NCBI RefSeq assembly: GCF_003347495.1
Contig: NZ_QCXY01000002.1
Coordinates: 62,001-126,000 of the forward strand
DNA length: 64,000 nucleotides
Direction: 5' to 3'
DNA from: Pleomorphovibrio marinus
Lineage (GTDB): Bacteria; Bacteroidota; Bacteroidia; Cytophagales; Cyclobacteriaceae
Made by a program: the position numbers and the translations under genes
In this document: positions 61,844 to 64,000 of the stretch, piece by piece
How the letters are laid out: every line of letters starts with the position of its first letter
How positions within the stretch are numbered: position 1 is the first letter of the stretch
Notes under the pieces: model-generated
The model's input: only the letters and a program-made list of their open reading frames with translations
Database searches by the model: none
What the model was told of the DNA's origin: nothing

Positions 61844-63229
61844 ATGCGTAATCTTGTTTTCCCCTTTTGGGTCTTTTCCTTTTTTCTTACGGCAAGCCTC
61901 TTCCCATTAGCTGCTACTACTTCTCAGTATCCAACCATTTACTCCCGATACCAGGATTCCCAGCTCATGGACCGGTCAGAGTCCTATAAACTTTTGGAGT
62001 ACCCAACCCTTGAAAAAGGAAGACTTTTCTTTATGGAAAAAGATACGCTAGACCACCTGGATAGCATAGTACCCGGTTTATCCACGATTGAGCTTTCGGC
62101 AGCTATTCCGGCAGGAAACGCCTCCTTTGTGGAGGTAAGCAGGGATACCGTATATTTCAAGCCTGACCTTAGGGACACTGAGGGGCATTGGTTTTATTGG
62201 CATTTCAAGGCAAGCGCACAAAAGCAAAGCACCTGGTACTTTAAATGCATGGAGCCCAATACCCTTACCAACAAAGGAGCTGCTTTTAGCAAGGATGGAG
62301 GAAGGTCTTGGCAGTGGATTCCCAAAGAGGATCATCTGGGGGAGGACCTTTTCCGGTTTCACTTCACAGTTCCTGGAGAATCCGTACAACTAAGTATGGG
62401 AATGCCTTATACGGAAAGTGATTTGAATGCTTTTTTGGCAGGTTTTCAAAAGAATTACTTTTTGCGCCTGGAAACGCTTACCCATACCGCAAAGGGAAGG
62501 TCAGTGGAAAAAATCCTTCTGTCGGATTTTTCCAAATCCCCAAAGGTGAAGGTTTTATTTACGGCAAGGGCTCATGCCTGTGAGATGATGAGCAATTATG
62601 TGATGGAGGGGATGATCGAGGCGTTGTTGGGGCAATCCAAAACCTTGAAAAACCTATTGAAAAATGCAGAGATAATGATGATCCCATTTGTGGATAAGGA
62701 TGGGGTAGAAGAGGGTGACCAAGGTAAAAACCGTAGGCCTAGGGATCACAATAGGGATTATGCGGGCGAAAGCATATATGCCAGTACGGCTGCCATCAGG
62801 GAGCAGGTTCCAGAGTGGGTAGGTGATACCCCATGGATAGGAGTTGACTTGCATAACCCTTGGATCAAGGGGGAGAACAACGAGTGGATATATCTTGTAG
62901 GCAATGCAAACCCAAATGTGGAAAAGGCACAAAAAGAACTTGTCGACATCCTGGTAAAGGAGATCCGGGGACCATTAAAATTTTCGAGGGAGGAGGGGTT
63001 TCTTCCATTCGGTACGGCATGGAATACCGGAACCAACTATGACCAAGGCGCATCCTTTGCCCAATGGGCTTCTCAATATGAAGGAAAAGGGCTACTGCTG
63101 ACCACTACCTTGGAGTTCCCCTACGCCCTCAATCACGGGCAGGTCATTACTGCCGCTACTGCAAGAGCCTTCGGTTCAGACCTGATACATGCATTGGCTT
63201 CCTTTCTTGCTCCTTATATCGAGAAATAA
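61844..63229 (+). CDS. Exported M14-family zinc carboxypeptidase
   Basis: 461 aa with a signal peptide ending near LAATT. An N-terminal beta domain of about 190 residues precedes the peptidase domain. Zinc ligands are His and Glu in TARAHACEMMSNY (HxxE, about residue 244) and His in GVDLHNPW (about 331); the catalytic Glu is in TTTLEFPYAL (about 428). The arrangement fits the cytosolic-carboxypeptidase/M14_6-like group. It removes C-terminal residues from peptides or muropeptides in the periplasm. The next gene is 58 bp downstream. Confidence 0.87.
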   Translation: MRNLVFPFWVFSFFLTASLFPLAATTSQYPTIYSRYQDSQLMDRSESYKLLEYPTLEKGRLFFMEKDTLDHLDSIVPGLSTIELSAAIPAGNASFVEVSRDTVYFKPDLRDTEGHWFYWHFKASAQKQSTWYFKCMEPNTLTNKGAAFSKDGGRSWQWIPKEDHLGEDLFRFHFTVPGESVQLSMGMPYTESDLNAFLAGFQKNYFLRLETLTHTAKGRSVEKILLSDFSKSPKVKVLFTARAHACEMMSNYVMEGMIEALLGQSKTLKNLLKNAEIMMIPFVDKDGVEEGDQGKNRRPRDHNRDYAGESIYASTAAIREQVPEWVGDTPWIGVDLHNPWIKGENNEWIYLVGNANPNVEKAQKELVDILVKEIRGPLKFSREEGFLPFGTAWNTGTNYDQGASFAQWASQYEGKGLLLTTTLEFPYALNHGQVITAATARAFGSDLIHALASFLAPYIEK

Positions 63230-63287
63230 ATTTGTGTAAAGGAAAAAAAATAGGTTAGTTTAAGGGTTATTTAACCACTAAAGACCG

Positions 63288-63833
63288 ATGATAAAAAAAA
63301 TCACCCTTCTATTTCTTTGGGTACTTGTATCCTGTACTTCCACAAGCGATCCTGTTAGCAATCCGAAACAAGGATTTTTTGATCAATTGAGTTTACTTTG
63401 CGGCCAGTCATTTCCTGGATATATCGCTTTCCCGGAAGGCAGTGATGCTCAATTGCGGATGGAAATCCAAAGTTGCAACGATACCGAAATTCGCATTCCA
63501 TTTCAAATTGACGAGAATAAATCCAGAACATGGGTGATCCAAATTTCTGAAAAAGGGCTTTTGCTCAAGCATGACCACAGGAAAGAAGACGGAAGCTTAG
63601 ATGAGCGTACAGATTATGGGGGGTGGGCCCATGATGCAGGAAGTGTGGAGCAACAGTTTTTCCTCGCAGATGCCTACACGGGGAAGTTGATTCCAGAAGG
63701 AATAAGTAACCAGTGGTACATGCAGGTTAATAAAGAAAAAAAGGAGTTTGTGTACTATTTGGAAAGAGAGACCGGTCCCAGGTTCAAGGCTGTTTTTGAT
63801 TTAAGCCAGGCAGTTTGGGGAGAAAAACCCTAA
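63288..63833 (+). CDS. Small lipoprotein of unknown function
   Basis: 181 aa. The lipobox is VLVSC (Cys16). The rest is predicted to be mostly beta strands: LLCGQSFPGYIAFPEGSDAQ with a Cys that may pair with the Cys in EIQSCNDTEI, then RTWVIQISEKGLLLKHDHRK and GPRFKAVFDLSQAVW. I do not recognise the family; the fold suggests a lipocalin-like or calycin-like barrel. Its stop codon overlaps that of the convergent truA gene by two bases. Confidence 0.7.
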   Translation: MIKKITLLFLWVLVSCTSTSDPVSNPKQGFFDQLSLLCGQSFPGYIAFPEGSDAQLRMEIQSCNDTEIRIPFQIDENKSRTWVIQISEKGLLLKHDHRKEDGSLDERTDYGGWAHDAGSVEQQFFLADAYTGKLIPEGISNQWYMQVNKEKKEFVYYLERETGPRFKAVFDLSQAVWGEKP

Positions 63834-64000
63834 AAAAGATTTCCTTTAAACGTTAGATTTTCAAGTACCAGACCTTGCGCAGGAGCCTTGGGGCTAAGTG
63901 GGTGTTTTTCTAAATCTCCCAAAGCAGTCGCAATGTCATTAACCTTTAGCTCCCCCCAGCCAACCATCCATAAAGCATAAGCCATTCGGCGTATCTGGTG
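63830..64000 (-). CDS. truA: tRNA pseudouridine synthase A, C-terminal end (cut by window edge)
   Basis: The last 56 codons are visible and open to the window edge. HQIRRMAYALWMVGWGELKV matches the conserved H-x-(V/I)-R-R-M block of TruA, and SPKAPAQGLVLENLTF matches its A-P-A-x-G-L end. TruA makes pseudouridine 38-40 in the tRNA anticodon arm. The N-terminal part with the catalytic Asp is outside the window. The stop (TAG) overlaps the stop of the lipoprotein gene, so the two genes meet tail to tail. Confidence 0.88.
   Translation of the reverse strand, partial: HQIRRMAYALWMVGWGELKVNDIATALGDLEKHPLSPKAPAQGLVLENLTFKGNLF

Overview
This window looks like chromosomal DNA of a Bacteroidota member of the Cytophagales, probably a marine or soil polysaccharide and protein degrader related to Cyclobacterium, Algoriphagus or Echinicola (inference; no 16S or database search was possible). 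The evidence is promoters of the Bacteroidota type (TAnnTTTG at -7, best with TTTG at -33), a Por/type IX secretion C-terminal domain remnant, many secreted lipoproteins, and gene families typical of the group: S9 and M14 peptidases, DinB, CocE, a sulfatase, PL8 lyase, and a SUF-only Fe-S pathway. There are no rRNA operons, ordinary tRNAs, insertion sequences, phages or CRISPR arrays.

Layout. 1-2.25 kb: end of a sugar dehydrogenase overlapping a sulfatase lipoprotein. 2.37-2.54 kb: a small RNA unit with its own promoter and terminator that holds an anticodon-less tRNA-like fold. 2.5-12.9 kb: housekeeping and secreted hydrolases (alpha/beta hydrolase, EamA exporter, the pncB-pncA NAD salvage pair, META protein, ferritin, CocE hydrolase, KdsB, heme lipoprotein, RsmE). 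13-17 kb: GAF protein, DEAD-box helicase, citrate synthase. 17.2-23.3 kb: the SUF operon in the order sufB-C-D-S-E, a DUF59/SufT-like gene, and a bacilliredoxin. 23.5-27.7 kb: Lrp regulator, S9 peptidase, DinB protein. 27.8-30.4 kb: an A+T-rich island with one orphan glycosyltransferase beside repeat copies. 30.4-39 kb: secreted catabolism (GH18 chitinase, M20 amidohydrolase, a large cytochrome-HEAT dehydrogenase with a hydroxypyruvate-isomerase-like protein, a D-aminoacylase-like protein). 39-43.2 kb: tandem outer-membrane paralogues, a broken T9SS protein end, a PL8 polysaccharide lyase. 43.4-47.7 kb: endonuclease I, dnaA, and a 5'-nucleotidase split over two genes in reversed order. 47.8-58.7 kb: a MutA-MutB fusion, a degenerate lipid-kinase-like domain fused to DUF389, OsmC, a polytopic patatin, a CPA2 antiporter and a DUF962 protein. 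58.9-61.5 kb: a nitric-oxide-type stress unit (Rrf2/NsrR-like, RIC/ScdA, oxidase-like heme membrane protein). 61.8-64 kb: M14 carboxypeptidase, a small lipoprotein and the 3' end of truA.

Two items run beyond ordinary gene content. The first is the promoter-driven, terminator-closed tRNA-like RNA at 2.4 kb. The second is a family of palindrome-rich intergenic repeats, each about 90-160 bp and present in seven copies. They begin with ATGAAATCGAGC and end in an A-rich stretch immediately before another ATG. Two copies end exactly at the start codon of a real gene, two loci are head-to-tail arrays, and two outward-pointing copies bracket the rrf2-ric pair.
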